Shown: one piece after another, positions 1 through 8,377 of the stretch
Position numbering within the stretch: position 1 is the stretch's first letter
How the letters are laid out: every line of letters starts with the position of its first letter
From: Dyadobacter jejuensis
GTDB taxonomy: Bacteria; Bacteroidota; Bacteroidia; Cytophagales; Spirosomataceae
Assembly (NCBI RefSeq): GCF_003149085.1
Contig: NZ_QGDT01000019.1
Span: 1-42,070, forward strand
DNA: 42,070 bases
Direction: 5' to 3'
Position numbers and translations under genes: made by a program
The notes under the pieces: model-generated
What the model was told of the DNA's origin: nothing
The model's input: the letters and a program-made list of their open reading frames with translations, nothing else
Databases searched by the model: none

Positions 1-204
1 GCAAGCGCGGAAGCTTCAGCACTCAAAGGATTTGCAAAAGGCATAAACCAGGATTATCAGGCAGTAAACCAAGCTGTCATTTCCACAATAAGCAATGGGC
101 AAGTAGAAGGGCAAGTCAATAGACTCAAAACTATCAAAAGAAACATGTATGGAAGGGCGGGATTTGAACTTTTGAGAAAAATAGTATTGTCCAATTCTAG
201 ATAA
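1..204 (+). CDS. ISL3-family transposase, C-terminal end (5' truncated by window edge)
   Basis: Frame 1 is open from base 1 to a TAA at 202-204 and gives 67 residues. The segment SNGQVEGQVNRLKTIKR followed by MYGRAGFELLRK matches the conserved C-terminus of ISL3-family DDE transposases, and the glutamate in QVEGQ (residue 36 of the fragment) fits the last catalytic acid. The enzyme would cut and rejoin the ends of its own element. The N-terminal part and the other two catalytic aspartates lie outside the window, so whether the copy is intact is unknown. A terminal repeat follows directly downstream. A 103-codon open frame on the opposite strand (16-327) is its shadow. Confidence 0.88.
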   Translation, partial: ASAEASALKGFAKGINQDYQAVNQAVISTISNGQVEGQVNRLKTIKRNMYGRAGFELLRKIVLSNSR

Positions 205-231
205 ATCCTTCACCAAAATTGACGAAGAACC
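1..231 (+). mobile_element. Right end of an ISL3-type insertion sequence
   Basis: The transposase stop at 204 is followed by a likely terminal inverted repeat at 211-231. Read inward from the end it starts GGTTCTTCGTCAATTTTGG, in line with ISL3 ends, which begin GG and run T-rich. The element would therefore end at base 231 and the next bases, from 232, would be target DNA. The left end is outside the window, so the target duplication (8 bp in this family) cannot be checked here. Confidence 0.65.
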
Positions 232-237
232 AGTCAT

Positions 238-310
238 TGGCCCATTGATTTCCGTTATGACTGGCCCCCTATCATCCGTTTTCGCTGGCCCAGTATCGCC
301 GTTATAGACA
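238..310. repeat. Three imperfect 24 bp tandem repeats, probable IS21-family end
   Basis: Three units begin at 238, 262 and 286, each opening with TGGCCC and containing a CCGTT or GCCGTT core about 14 bases later. Read on the - strand, the array starts TGTCTATAACGG at 310. Ends starting TG and carrying several internal copies of a transposase-binding repeat are typical of IS21-family elements. No istA or istB coding sequence is visible, so this is an end only, probably interrupted by the ISL3-type element at 231/232. The family assignment rests on end structure alone. Confidence 0.45.
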
Positions 311-468
311 ATTTGTTTTGAGTTCATTAATCAAGATAGCAACCGAAGGGGTACATCGATATAGTTTTTAGCAATTTTTTTTAATAGATTTATTAAGCGG
401 TATGTTTTATGGGGTGTACTTTGGCACCCAGCTTCTATTTCAAAATCCACTGATAAGGCAAAGAGCAG

Positions 469-507
469 GATATATAGTCAACCCGCCTGGGTTTTTGACT
501 ATATATC
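469..507. other. Perfect 13 bp inverted repeat / strong hairpin
   Basis: Arms GATATATAGTCAA (469-481) and TTGACTATATATC (495-507) are exact reverse complements. The 13-base loop can pair further through CCC and GGG. It sits in the non-coding stretch 311-648, about 140 bases past the end of the GntR gene. No T-run follows on either strand, so it is a weak terminator candidate and its role is unknown. I see no gene in 311-648. Confidence 0.6.
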
Positions 508-631
508 ATGGTATGGAACAATAGGGAGTCTCACCCGGTAGTAGGGAGTTTAAAAGTAAAGCGGAGGCGCATGGTTGCGAGCAGTTACCATTCCCTCCCA
601 ACAAATATAAAAATCCTTTATTGTATAGCTG

Positions 632-651
632 GAGCGCATAGGCTTGCGCTA
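632..651 (-). other. Small hairpin overlapping the GntR stop codon
   Basis: AGCGCA (633-638) and TGCGCT (645-650) form a 6 bp stem across the TAG stop (651-649 on the - strand). No clear T-run follows in the direction of transcription, so it is at best a weak terminator. Confidence 0.3.
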
Positions 652-1683
652 TAAGGTCTTTCTTACGATTAATCCAAAGGGGTTATTGATCTTGGTTAGT
701 TTTCCGGTGATTACCATTTCGGCTGCTAGTTTACCCATTTCTTGGAAATCGGTGGAAAGTACGGTGAGCCCGTCCAGGATTATTTCGTTGATGGGGGCTT
801 CATTATAGGAGATAATCCCGATATCTTGTCCGATTTTTAGATTTTTGGATTTGGCTTTCCGGATAAGCTCGATCAATTCGATATCCAACTGGCTATTAAG
901 TACCAGATACACGTCCCCGGGGCTGATATCGATATGATTAATCAGCTGGTGCATCTCATGGTCCAGGGTGTGATCGGTACAAAATTTGGAGATTCCTTTT
1001 TGGATCATATGAGCATATAAACTCCCCGGAGCGGCAAGTACATGGATCTTATTGTATTTCTTGAGGTATTCCATACCCATCAATAGCCCCTTGTATACAT
1101 CCTTTTCAAAGTCTTGGTAGACGGCCCCATAGTTGCCTCGAAGTTTGCCCATATGGCTATCCAGCAGAATCAACTTACGGTTGGGGACCTTTTTTAATAG
1201 TTTCAAAATGCGGTCCTGCACCTTCGGATCCTGAGAAAAGTGAGCCGTAATAATATAATAGTCGAATCGGCCTAGGTTTTCCTCTAATAGCGTTTCAAAA
1301 ATATCGGGATCCTGGTTGTGCAGGTGGATGGTCATGTTGACCTGCTCCCCCACGTGCTCCGTAAATGAGCTATATAAGACGAACTTATAGGTGCTCAGCT
1401 TGTCGAAAAGCATTAATACCTTCGTTTTGTCGTCGCTTTCGTTGTGGGTGATATAAAAGCCCTTGCCATGAGCCGACTCCACCAGGCCCTTATCTCTTAA
1501 TATAGAATATGCCTTTTTAACGGTTTCCTTAGAGATCGATAACTCCTGGCTCAGCTCATTCATGGAGGGTAGAAAGTCGCCATTTTGATAAGTACCCTCC
1601 TCTACAAGACTTTCGATACAACGAATAAGTTGCTTATATACTGGTACTTCTGTGAGTGTGTTGATTGAAATTTTTAGTGTCAT
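649..1683 (-). CDS. GntR-type transcriptional regulator with LacI-like sensor domain
   Basis: The 344-residue protein has an N-terminal winged helix (about residues 10-78) with the GntR signature: VYKQLI, the LPSMNELSQELSISKETV helix-turn-helix, and the GLVESAHGKGFYI wing. From about residue 86 it becomes a periplasmic-binding-protein fold of the LacI/GalR kind, including IGIISYNEAP and a VLSTDFQEMGKLAAEM stretch near the end. That domain normally binds a small sugar. The gene is divergent from susC with about 200 bases between, so it is the likely local regulator of PUL1 and perhaps of itself. The ATG at 1683 puts the winged helix at the usual distance from the N-terminus. The effector is unknown; a monosaccharide or sugar acid from PUL1 is the natural guess. 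Confidence 0.88.
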   Translation of the reverse strand: MTLKISINTLTEVPVYKQLIRCIESLVEEGTYQNGDFLPSMNELSQELSISKETVKKAYSILRDKGLVESAHGKGFYITHNESDDKTKVLMLFDKLSTYKFVLYSSFTEHVGEQVNMTIHLHNQDPDIFETLLEENLGRFDYYIITAHFSQDPKVQDRILKLLKKVPNRKLILLDSHMGKLRGNYGAVYQDFEKDVYKGLLMGMEYLKKYNKIHVLAAPGSLYAHMIQKGISKFCTDHTLDHEMHQLINHIDISPGDVYLVLNSQLDIELIELIRKAKSKNLKIGQDIGIISYNEAPINEIILDGLTVLSTDFQEMGKLAAEMVITGKLTKINNPFGLIVRKTL

Positions 1684-1804
1684 ATTGATGCTTAAAAAAA
1701 ACTCTTAATGTAATGCTCTGATCCTTAGTTGTTTAGTCGATTTGTATAACAATTCAATGAAATTAAATAACATTCCTCTGGTTAATTCTATTTTTAATGT
1801 CTAG

Positions 1805-1848
1805 CTTTACACCACACTACACCACAGTTGTGGCGCTCTGGTGTAAAG
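1805..1848. promoter_or_regulatory. Nested inverted repeat, candidate operator for PUL1
   Basis: The outer arms CTTTACACCA (1805-1814) and TGGTGTAAAG (1839-1848) are perfect reverse complements. An inner pair CCACA (1822-1826) and TGTGG (1829-1833) shares nearly the same centre, and ACACCAC occurs twice as a direct repeat in the left half. The site is 33 bases before the preferred susC start and faces the divergent GntR gene, as expected for its operator. It could also act as a leader hairpin. No clean TAnnTTTG promoter was found between it and the regulator gene. Confidence 0.6.
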
Positions 1849-1881
1849 AAATGTATAGTTAATAAATTTAACCCAAAGCAT

Positions 1882-4800
1882 ATGAAAAAAAGTATCCAAT
1901 TGAAAGATTTGGGACCCAACGGCTCAAAGATGCTAAAGTTTCTTAAGGTTACAATAGTGTTTTTGTACTGTTTGAGTTTTTCCCAAGGGTTTGCGCAATC
2001 TACAGGGGTTTCCGGTACGGTGACCTATCCATCGGGAGAGGCCATTCCCGGTGTTACCGTTTTGATAAAGGGTACCGCAGTGGGTACCATTACCGATATT
2101 GATGGAAAATACAGTCTAGCGTCGGTCGATGCACAGGCCACGTTGGTGTTCTCCTTTGTAGGAATGAAAAATCAGGAGGTCCTACTAGCAGGGAAGTCTG
2201 TAGTGGACGTAAAGATGCAGGAAGAATCCAATAAATTAGAGGAGCTGGTAGTGGTCGGCTATGGTACGGTACAAAAGAAGGACCTTACGGGTGCTGTATC
2301 TTCCATAGGCGGGAAGGACGTGGCCGACAGACAGGCAGTACGGGTATCTCAAGCCCTCCAAGGGGCCATGGCTGGGGTGATGGTAACAAGAGGGAGTGGA
2401 GCCGCCGATGCTTCGTCGACTATCAAAGTGAGAGGGATAACCACCATTGGCGATAGCAGCCCGTTGGTCATTATTGACGGTATTCCCGGGACTCTTGACT
2501 GGGTCAACCCCAACGATGTGGAGAGTATCTCGGTGCTGAAAGACGCTGCTTCGGCTTCTATATATGGGTCTAGAGCCGCCTCAGGGGTGATTCTTGTAAC
2601 GACCAAACGGTCTAAATCGGGCCAGTTGAGTCTGGATTATAATGCCGAATTCGGTGTGGAGAAACCCACCAGAGTGGCTCAATATGCCGGTGCGGTCGAT
2701 TATATGAAGCTCACCAACGAACTAAAATGGAACGACAATAACAATACAGGTACTGAATATCCTGTATTTACTCAGGATGTGATCGAGAACTATTCTGCAT
2801 TAAATGCCGAGAATCCCGACCTGTATCCTGAAACCGACTGGATGGACCTTATGCTAAAGAAACGTGCTCCACGGCAGAGCCATTCTCTGAGCCTGAGTGC
2901 AGGATCCGAAAAATTCCGGACCAAAGTATCCATGGTTTATGATAAAACCGAGGCCTTTTATACGGGCAAGAGTTATGATCGGGTGAATGTAAGTGCTAAT
3001 TCGGACTTTACCATCAATCAGTTTTTGTCCCTTGAAGTGGATTTGAACGGCCTTTATTCCAAAAGCAAGAACCCATCTTCAGGTATATATCCAGCCATTG
3101 GGGTAGCGCCTATCTATGCTGCTACCTGGGCCGATGGACGCGTTGCAGAGGGTAAAACCGGTGTGAACCCCTATGCTAGGATGAATTATGGTGGATTCAA
3201 CGATAATACCTCCAACGTCACTAGAGGGAAAGTAGCCTTGCATTTCCAACCGATTAAGGGCTTGAAATTGTCAGGGATATTTTCACCGCAAATGTATTCT
3301 TCTAAAGGGAAAGTCTTTAACAAACAGCTGGCGTATACGGATATGAGTGACCCGAACGTAACGGTCGGTTTTGTAGAAGGGCTCACCCAAACTTCCCTCA
3401 GTGAGTCTCGTAACGACAACTATAATATTACTACCCAATTCTTAGCCAATTATAATAAGAGCATCGGGAAGCATAATATCAACTTAATGGCTGGTAATGA
3501 GAACTATAAGTACTTCGCTGAGACCTTGAGTGCCTCTCGTAGTCAGTATGACCTTACTGCCTTTCCTTATCTTGACTTAGGTGACAGAAACTACCAGTAC
3601 AATGGAGGGGGTGCCTATGAGAATGCCTATAATTCCTTCTTCGGACGGGTGATGTATAATTATGACAGCCGTTACTTCTTGCAAGTGAATGGCCGGTACG
3701 ATGGGTCGTCGAGGTTCAACAAAGACTTTAGATGGGGCTTTTTCCCATCGGTCTCCGCGGGATGGGTCATTTCGGACGAAAAGTTTATTCAGCCTAATGC
3801 CGTGCTTTCTTTCCTAAAACTGAGAGCATCCTATGGTACGTTGGGTAATGAGCGGATTGGTAACTACCCTTACCAATCTACTATAGGCTTTAATAATGCG
3901 ATATTCTATCAAGGAGGACAAACGGTATCGGCCCAAACGGCGGCCATTCAGAAATACGCCATCAGTGATATCTCTTGGGAAACGACCTCTTCAGTCGATT
4001 TCGGAATCGATGCTAATTTCTTAAACGACCGACTAAGCCTGACGGCCGATTATTATACCAAGACCACCCGCGACATGTTGCTCGCACTAGAAATTCCCGA
4101 TTATATTGGTTTAGAGAACCCAGACCAGAATACCGGTAAGATGAACACCAAGGGATGGGAGATGGAACTTGGATGGAACGACAATATTAATGATCTAGGA
4201 TACTCCGTTTCCTTTAATCTTTCCGATTCTAGGTCGACGATGGGCTACCTGGGTGGAACCCAATTCCTAGGGTCAAAAGTGAAATTTGATGGAAGTGAGT
4301 TTGACGAATGGTACGGGTACCGTTCCGAAGGGCTCTTCCAAACCCAGGACGAAGTAGACAACTCCCCAACGCTAAATGCGCAAGTAAAGCCTGGCGACGT
4401 TAAATATGCGGATATCAGCGGTCCTGACGGCATGCCAGATGGGAAAATCTCTGCCGAGTACGACCGTGTGTTATTAGGCGGATCACTACCTCGGTTCTTA
4501 TACGGGGGTAACATACGACTTAACTACCATAATTTCGATTTTTCTTTGGTGGTACAAGGGATTGGTATGCAAAACGCCGAGGCAACGCAGTCGATGGTCA
4601 TGCCTTTCCGTGCGGCCTATATAGAGGTTCCACAATCGATTATAGGGAATTATTGGAGTCATTATAACACGGACGAGCAGAACCTAAGAGCCAAATACCC
4701 AAGAGTGTCGAGCTTAGGGAATGGGAATAATTATTCTTTTTCGGATTACTGGCTGTTTAAGGGAGGTTATATGCGACTCAAAAACATAACCGTAGGCTAT

Positions 4801-4968
4801 AATGTGCCCAGGGCCATCACCGAAAAAATTAAAATTAAGAATGCGAGAATCTATCTAAGTGGTTCTGACCTGTTTTCTATCGACAAATACCCTGCAGGGT
4901 GGGATCCTGAAGCTTCTTCCTATTGGATTCCTAAGTCGTTTATCGGTGGTATTTCTATCAAATTCTAG
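1882..4968 (+). CDS. SusC/RagA-type TonB-dependent outer-membrane transporter (PUL1)
   Basis: This is the outer-membrane channel of a glycan import pair, driven by TonB. I prefer the ATG at 1882 (1028 residues) over the frame's first ATG at 1828, because it gives a normal N-terminus (MKKSIQLKDLG, hydrophobic stretch, FSQGFAQ cleavage region) and leaves the inverted repeat at 1805-1848 outside the gene. A carboxypeptidase-regulatory-like beta-sandwich follows (about residues 42-118, with GVTVLIKGTAVGTITDIDG), then a TonB-box/plug start ELVVVGYGTVQKKDLTGAV, then a plug and a long beta-barrel ending in an aromatic-rich strand (GGISIKF). There is no STN domain, which fits control by the GntR-type regulator rather than by sigma/FecR. 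The susD partner starts 12 bases downstream. Confidence 0.93.
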   Translation: MKKSIQLKDLGPNGSKMLKFLKVTIVFLYCLSFSQGFAQSTGVSGTVTYPSGEAIPGVTVLIKGTAVGTITDIDGKYSLASVDAQATLVFSFVGMKNQEVLLAGKSVVDVKMQEESNKLEELVVVGYGTVQKKDLTGAVSSIGGKDVADRQAVRVSQALQGAMAGVMVTRGSGAADASSTIKVRGITTIGDSSPLVIIDGIPGTLDWVNPNDVESISVLKDAASASIYGSRAASGVILVTTKRSKSGQLSLDYNAEFGVEKPTRVAQYAGAVDYMKLTNELKWNDNNNTGTEYPVFTQDVIENYSALNAENPDLYPETDWMDLMLKKRAPRQSHSLSLSAGSEKFRTKVSMVYDKTEAFYTGKSYDRVNVSANSDFTINQFLSLEVDLNGLYSKSKNPSSGIYPAIGVAPIYAATWADGRVAEGKTGVNPYARMNYGGFNDNTSNVTRGKVALHFQPIKGLKLSGIFSPQMYSSKGKVFNKQLAYTDMSDPNVTVGFVEGLTQTSLSESRNDNYNITTQFLANYNKSIGKHNINLMAGNENYKYFAETLSASRSQYDLTAFPYLDLGDRNYQYNGGGAYENAYNSFFGRVMYNYDSRYFLQVNGRYDGSSRFNKDFRWGFFPSVSAGWVISDEKFIQPNAVLSFLKLRASYGTLGNERIGNYPYQSTIGFNNAIFYQGGQTVSAQTAAIQKYAISDISWETTSSVDFGIDANFLNDRLSLTADYYTKTTRDMLLALEIPDYIGLENPDQNTGKMNTKGWEMELGWNDNINDLGYSVSFNLSDSRSTMGYLGGTQFLGSKVKFDGSEFDEWYGYRSEGLFQTQDEVDNSPTLNAQVKPGDVKYADISGPDGMPDGKISAEYDRVLLGGSLPRFLYGGNIRLNYHNFDFSLVVQGIGMQNAEATQSMVMPFRAAYIEVPQSIIGNYWSHYNTDEQNLRAKYPRVSSLGNGNNYSFSDYWLFKGGYMRLKNITVGYNVPRAITEKIKIKNARIYLSGSDLFSIDKYPAGWDPEASSYWIPKSFIGGISIKF

Positions 4969-4980
4969 CATTAAAAATCT

Positions 4981-6726
4981 ATGAAAATCAAAGCATTAAT
5001 ATATATACTCACAGGATTCTTCTTGTTTTCCTGTAACGATTTGGATCTGAATCCATTATCGGAGGGTTCTAGTGAAAGCTGGAATGCCAATGCCAGCGAA
5101 TTGGACATGTCGGTCGCTTATTTATACGATATCGATTTTTGGGACGCGGAGCTTACCCGTACCAGCACCAGCACGAGTTTGTCGGGCTATGAGCTGGAAT
5201 GGACCGACCGGTACACCGACGACTGGACGGCCAGGGCCTCGCTAAGCGATATTACCGGCGGAACCATCAATAGCCAGTCTAGCTTTGTAACCATTGCTTG
5301 GAAATATGCTTATACCTGCATCGCCGCCGCCAACCAGGTGATTGTTAGCCTAGATAAAGCTGCGGAGTCTGTTTCGGAAAGTAAGTTGAAGGAATATGAA
5401 GCCAAAGCACGGTTTGCACGGGCCGCCCAGTATGCCCGCTTGATATTCTTATATGGCGACGTACCCTATTATACCAACGTTTTAAGCATCGAAGAGGCTT
5501 TCTCTCTGTCTCGCACCGATAAGCAGACCATCCTGGAGGCCGTTTATGCGGATTATGATTTTGCAGCGGAGTACCTACCCATTACCTATGGTAGCAACGA
5601 ACTCCTATTCCCTACTAAGGGGGCCGCTTTGGCTATGAAGTCCCGCATCGCCTTGTACATGGGCGATTGGTCGGTGGCCAGAGATGCCGCGAAGGCCTGT
5701 ATGGACCTAGGTGTATATGAACTACACCCTGACTACAGTACCTTGTTTTTGTCCAAGACCAAAAATGCTACTGAAAACGTCTTCGCCATTCCTCGTTCGG
5801 TGGGGTTGGGGATTTACATTCCTAGAGGGGGACGTGCCAAAGAGCCTATTACCCGTATAGCCGGTGGTTTCTGCAATGGTGGTCCATCATGGGATCTCTT
5901 TTCGGCCTATCTATGTGAAGATGGCTTGCCTATCGATGAGTCGCCCTTGTACAATCCGCACGAACCATTCAAAAACCGTGACCCCCGTTGTACGGCTTCT
6001 ATCGTCGAATTCCAAACCCCTTGGTTGGGCTTTATGTATCAGCCACATCCCGATTCGCTTACCGTACTGAATTTCAATACCGGTAAGTACCAAAGCAATG
6101 CCGACAGCCGTGGGGTGGGGCAGTATGCTTCTTATAATGCGCTAACTTGGAAAAAGAAATTGGATGAAGATTGGCTCGACTTGCTAACGGATCCTGACAA
6201 TAGAATTATACGTTATGCGGATGTACTGATGATATATGCCGAAGCGAAAATTGAATTGGGCGAAACGGATCAGTCGGTGCTCGATGCTATGAATCAGGTG
6301 CGTGCTCGGGCTTACGGCGTGCCTTATACGGATACCTCGTCCTACCCGGCCATTACGGGTACCAATCAGGATGAGCTACGTAAAACCTTGAGAATCGAGA
6401 GACGTATGGAGTTTGCCTTCGAAGGACTGCGCTATGCCGACCTGATCAGGTGGAGACTGGCAGAGAAGGCCCTCAATACCCCCATTTATGGTATGTTGGA
6501 GCTGGACGATTTGCGCGAGCGGGTTGTTAAGCCTGGGTTGTGGTTCTTCCCTTCTACTCCTTCAATCGATGAGGATGGAGTGGCCGATTTCTCTGGAATG
6601 CATCAAGCCGGTCAGATAAATCTGTTAGTCGAACGTCAATTCGATCCTTCCAAACAGTACCTATGGCCTATCCCCGCCAATGAGATTCTGATCAACAAGA
6701 ATTTGACACAAAATGCAGGATACTAG
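4981..6726 (+). CDS. SusD/RagB-family glycan-binding lipoprotein (PUL1)
   Basis: The 581-residue surface lipoprotein caps the SusC channel and captures oligosaccharides. The signal sequence ends in a lipobox (LFSC, Cys18) followed by ND and an acidic stretch, the usual surface-export pattern. The helical SusD core is recognisable: the AKARFARAAQYARLIFLYGD segment of the TPR-like part near residue 145, RYADVLMIYAEAKIELGE further on, the LRIERRMEFAFEGLRYADLI motif near 470, and the C-terminal WPIPANEI...QNAGY ending. The length is typical. It is 12 bases downstream of susC and 9 bases upstream of the next gene, so co-transcription is likely. Confidence 0.93.
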   Translation: MKIKALIYILTGFFLFSCNDLDLNPLSEGSSESWNANASELDMSVAYLYDIDFWDAELTRTSTSTSLSGYELEWTDRYTDDWTARASLSDITGGTINSQSSFVTIAWKYAYTCIAAANQVIVSLDKAAESVSESKLKEYEAKARFARAAQYARLIFLYGDVPYYTNVLSIEEAFSLSRTDKQTILEAVYADYDFAAEYLPITYGSNELLFPTKGAALAMKSRIALYMGDWSVARDAAKACMDLGVYELHPDYSTLFLSKTKNATENVFAIPRSVGLGIYIPRGGRAKEPITRIAGGFCNGGPSWDLFSAYLCEDGLPIDESPLYNPHEPFKNRDPRCTASIVEFQTPWLGFMYQPHPDSLTVLNFNTGKYQSNADSRGVGQYASYNALTWKKKLDEDWLDLLTDPDNRIIRYADVLMIYAEAKIELGETDQSVLDAMNQVRARAYGVPYTDTSSYPAITGTNQDELRKTLRIERRMEFAFEGLRYADLIRWRLAEKALNTPIYGMLELDDLRERVVKPGLWFFPSTPSIDEDGVADFSGMHQAGQINLLVERQFDPSKQYLWPIPANEILINKNLTQNAGY

Positions 6727-6735
6727 TCTTGCACC

Positions 6736-8331
6736 ATGTATATTAAACCATCTACTTATCAAAATTTGGATTCGATGCACATCAGGAAAGTGTCTTTTAA
6801 ATTAGTTCTCAGGATGCTGGGCTTTCTATTTTTCTTTGTTCCTACCGGGATTGTGGCCTATGGTCACGTCCCGGCAGGGCCTGGCCTTCCTGCACTACAG
6901 CGGGATACCACCACTATTAACCGGGTTGTTGACGTCGGCAGTACCAGCCGCAACTTCCCCAATCTGGTGGCTTACCGCAATACTTCGCTACAGAAAGCCC
7001 CAGCTCCCGTAATAGCAGAGGTGAGTGAAAAAGAATTGGGTAGACCCGAAATGACCCGTTGCTGGCTGAACCTAGACGAGATGTGGGATTACAGGACCGG
7101 CAAATACGACTTTAATTTTAAGATCGGAGTCGATAAGTATAAGGACGTTAAAGAAAAACATCGGGAGACTTGGGACTGGGAAATAGAAGCACCCATTAAA
7201 TATTACGATTATCTAAAGTCCTTTAGCACGCGCAGCGATGAGATCATGCTCAACATTCGGCGCTATGAAAGGGATATATTAGATGGCACCCTGCCCATGA
7301 CCATGCAGGATTGGAAAAAGGTGTTCAAGGAAGGGCTGAAGCATTACAAAATGCTGTATGCCAATATCCGCTACGTAGAGCTTGGCAATGAGTATGGCCA
7401 CCGATTCTTTATGAAGGCTACTGATGAAGAGTATTACCAGTTCTACAGGCTAGGGTATGAGGCGGTCAATGAGGTGAATCAGGAGCTTGGGCTGGTGGGC
7501 AAGCAAAAAATACTGATAGGAGGTCCCGTGGTGACGGGAAGCTTCATCAAATCGCTTACCCGTTTCTTTGAACTGTATCAGCAAGACCCAACGGTAGGTA
7601 AGACGTTGGACTTTGTATCGTGGCACGAATATACCATTCCTGCCGTAGAGACGGCCTTTAGGGAAAAGCAAATTCGCAATCTGCTGAGCAAACATGGAAT
7701 AGACGACCGGTTAGACCTCTTCGTTACCGAGCACAACCCCTATCATTATTCTGAAGACAAGCTCGAATATCACCATCAGAATGCCGCTGGACTCGTTAAG
7801 ACACTTTATTTCTCGAGCCTTTACAGTCCCAACCTGAAAATAATGCCCTGGGTACTGTATCATAATTCCAAACTACAGACTCGTTTTATGTGGTTCGATG
7901 GGCCCAATGACCCGGAGACTACCTACGACCAAATCAAGATATTCCCTTCAGGGGTGTCTATGAAATGGTTGGCCATGCATCAAGGAAAGGAGATATTGGT
8001 CGACAACCTCGTAGATGGCACCGATCTGGTGATCGCCTCTCGGCAAAAAGATAAGGTTTTGGTGGAGGCCGTAAACTTTGGCTCTTCGAGACCCGTGATT
8101 TTAACTTTGAAAAATTTGAAGGAAAATTTTGGTTCCGAAAAAATATCTGTCAAAAAGTACCTCCTCGACAAGAAGCATAATAATGCACTGACGGACCCTA
8201 AGAGGACCACAAAAATCGATATTCTCGAAACTACGACCATCGACCTGAACACGGCCACCGAAGTGGTGTTAAGACAGGAGGCTGTCGAGACCGACGGTAT
8301 CGTACTTTGGGAAATAGAAAAAACTAAATAG
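6736..8331 (+). CDS. Secreted clan GH-A-like glycoside hydrolase (GH39-like, divergent)
   Basis: This is a probable retaining glycosidase with a TIM-barrel fold. The motif YVELGNEYG holds an Asn-Glu pair (Glu219 from the ATG at 6736), the usual acid/base position. LFVTEHNPY holds Glu332, a fitting nucleophile; the 113-residue spacing suits clan GH-A. WHEYT near residue 297 resembles a conserved active-site His segment, and a C-terminal beta domain follows from about residue 410. A hydrophobic stretch at residues 22-41 suggests a signal peptide, which favours the inner ATG at 6775 as the real start. Family is uncertain: GH39 is nearest by motif, with GH30, GH79 or GH86 as alternatives. It follows susD directly, so it probably acts on the PUL1 glycan. 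Confidence 0.65.
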   Translation: MYIKPSTYQNLDSMHIRKVSFKLVLRMLGFLFFFVPTGIVAYGHVPAGPGLPALQRDTTTINRVVDVGSTSRNFPNLVAYRNTSLQKAPAPVIAEVSEKELGRPEMTRCWLNLDEMWDYRTGKYDFNFKIGVDKYKDVKEKHRETWDWEIEAPIKYYDYLKSFSTRSDEIMLNIRRYERDILDGTLPMTMQDWKKVFKEGLKHYKMLYANIRYVELGNEYGHRFFMKATDEEYYQFYRLGYEAVNEVNQELGLVGKQKILIGGPVVTGSFIKSLTRFFELYQQDPTVGKTLDFVSWHEYTIPAVETAFREKQIRNLLSKHGIDDRLDLFVTEHNPYHYSEDKLEYHHQNAAGLVKTLYFSSLYSPNLKIMPWVLYHNSKLQTRFMWFDGPNDPETTYDQIKIFPSGVSMKWLAMHQGKEILVDNLVDGTDLVIASRQKDKVLVEAVNFGSSRPVILTLKNLKENFGSEKISVKKYLLDKKHNNALTDPKRTTKIDILETTTIDLNTATEVVLRQEAVETDGIVLWEIEKTK

Positions 8332-8377
8332 CTGGAGATTCAACTAATTTTTTGAAAACGGAACCCTAATACAATTT

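Noticed and set aside
16..327. 103-codon frame on the - strand
   Set aside because: It is the antisense shadow of the ISL3-type transposase end and the IS21-like repeat array; no family features.
1828..1881. Longer susC start at the ATG at 1828
   Set aside because: It would place the inverted repeat inside the gene and add 18 residues with no signal-peptide character before MKKSIQLK.
2349..2606. Frames on the - strand within susC, such as 2349-2606, 3186-3419 and 4245-4514
   Set aside because: Antisense shadows; the + strand carries the full SusC reading with intact domains.
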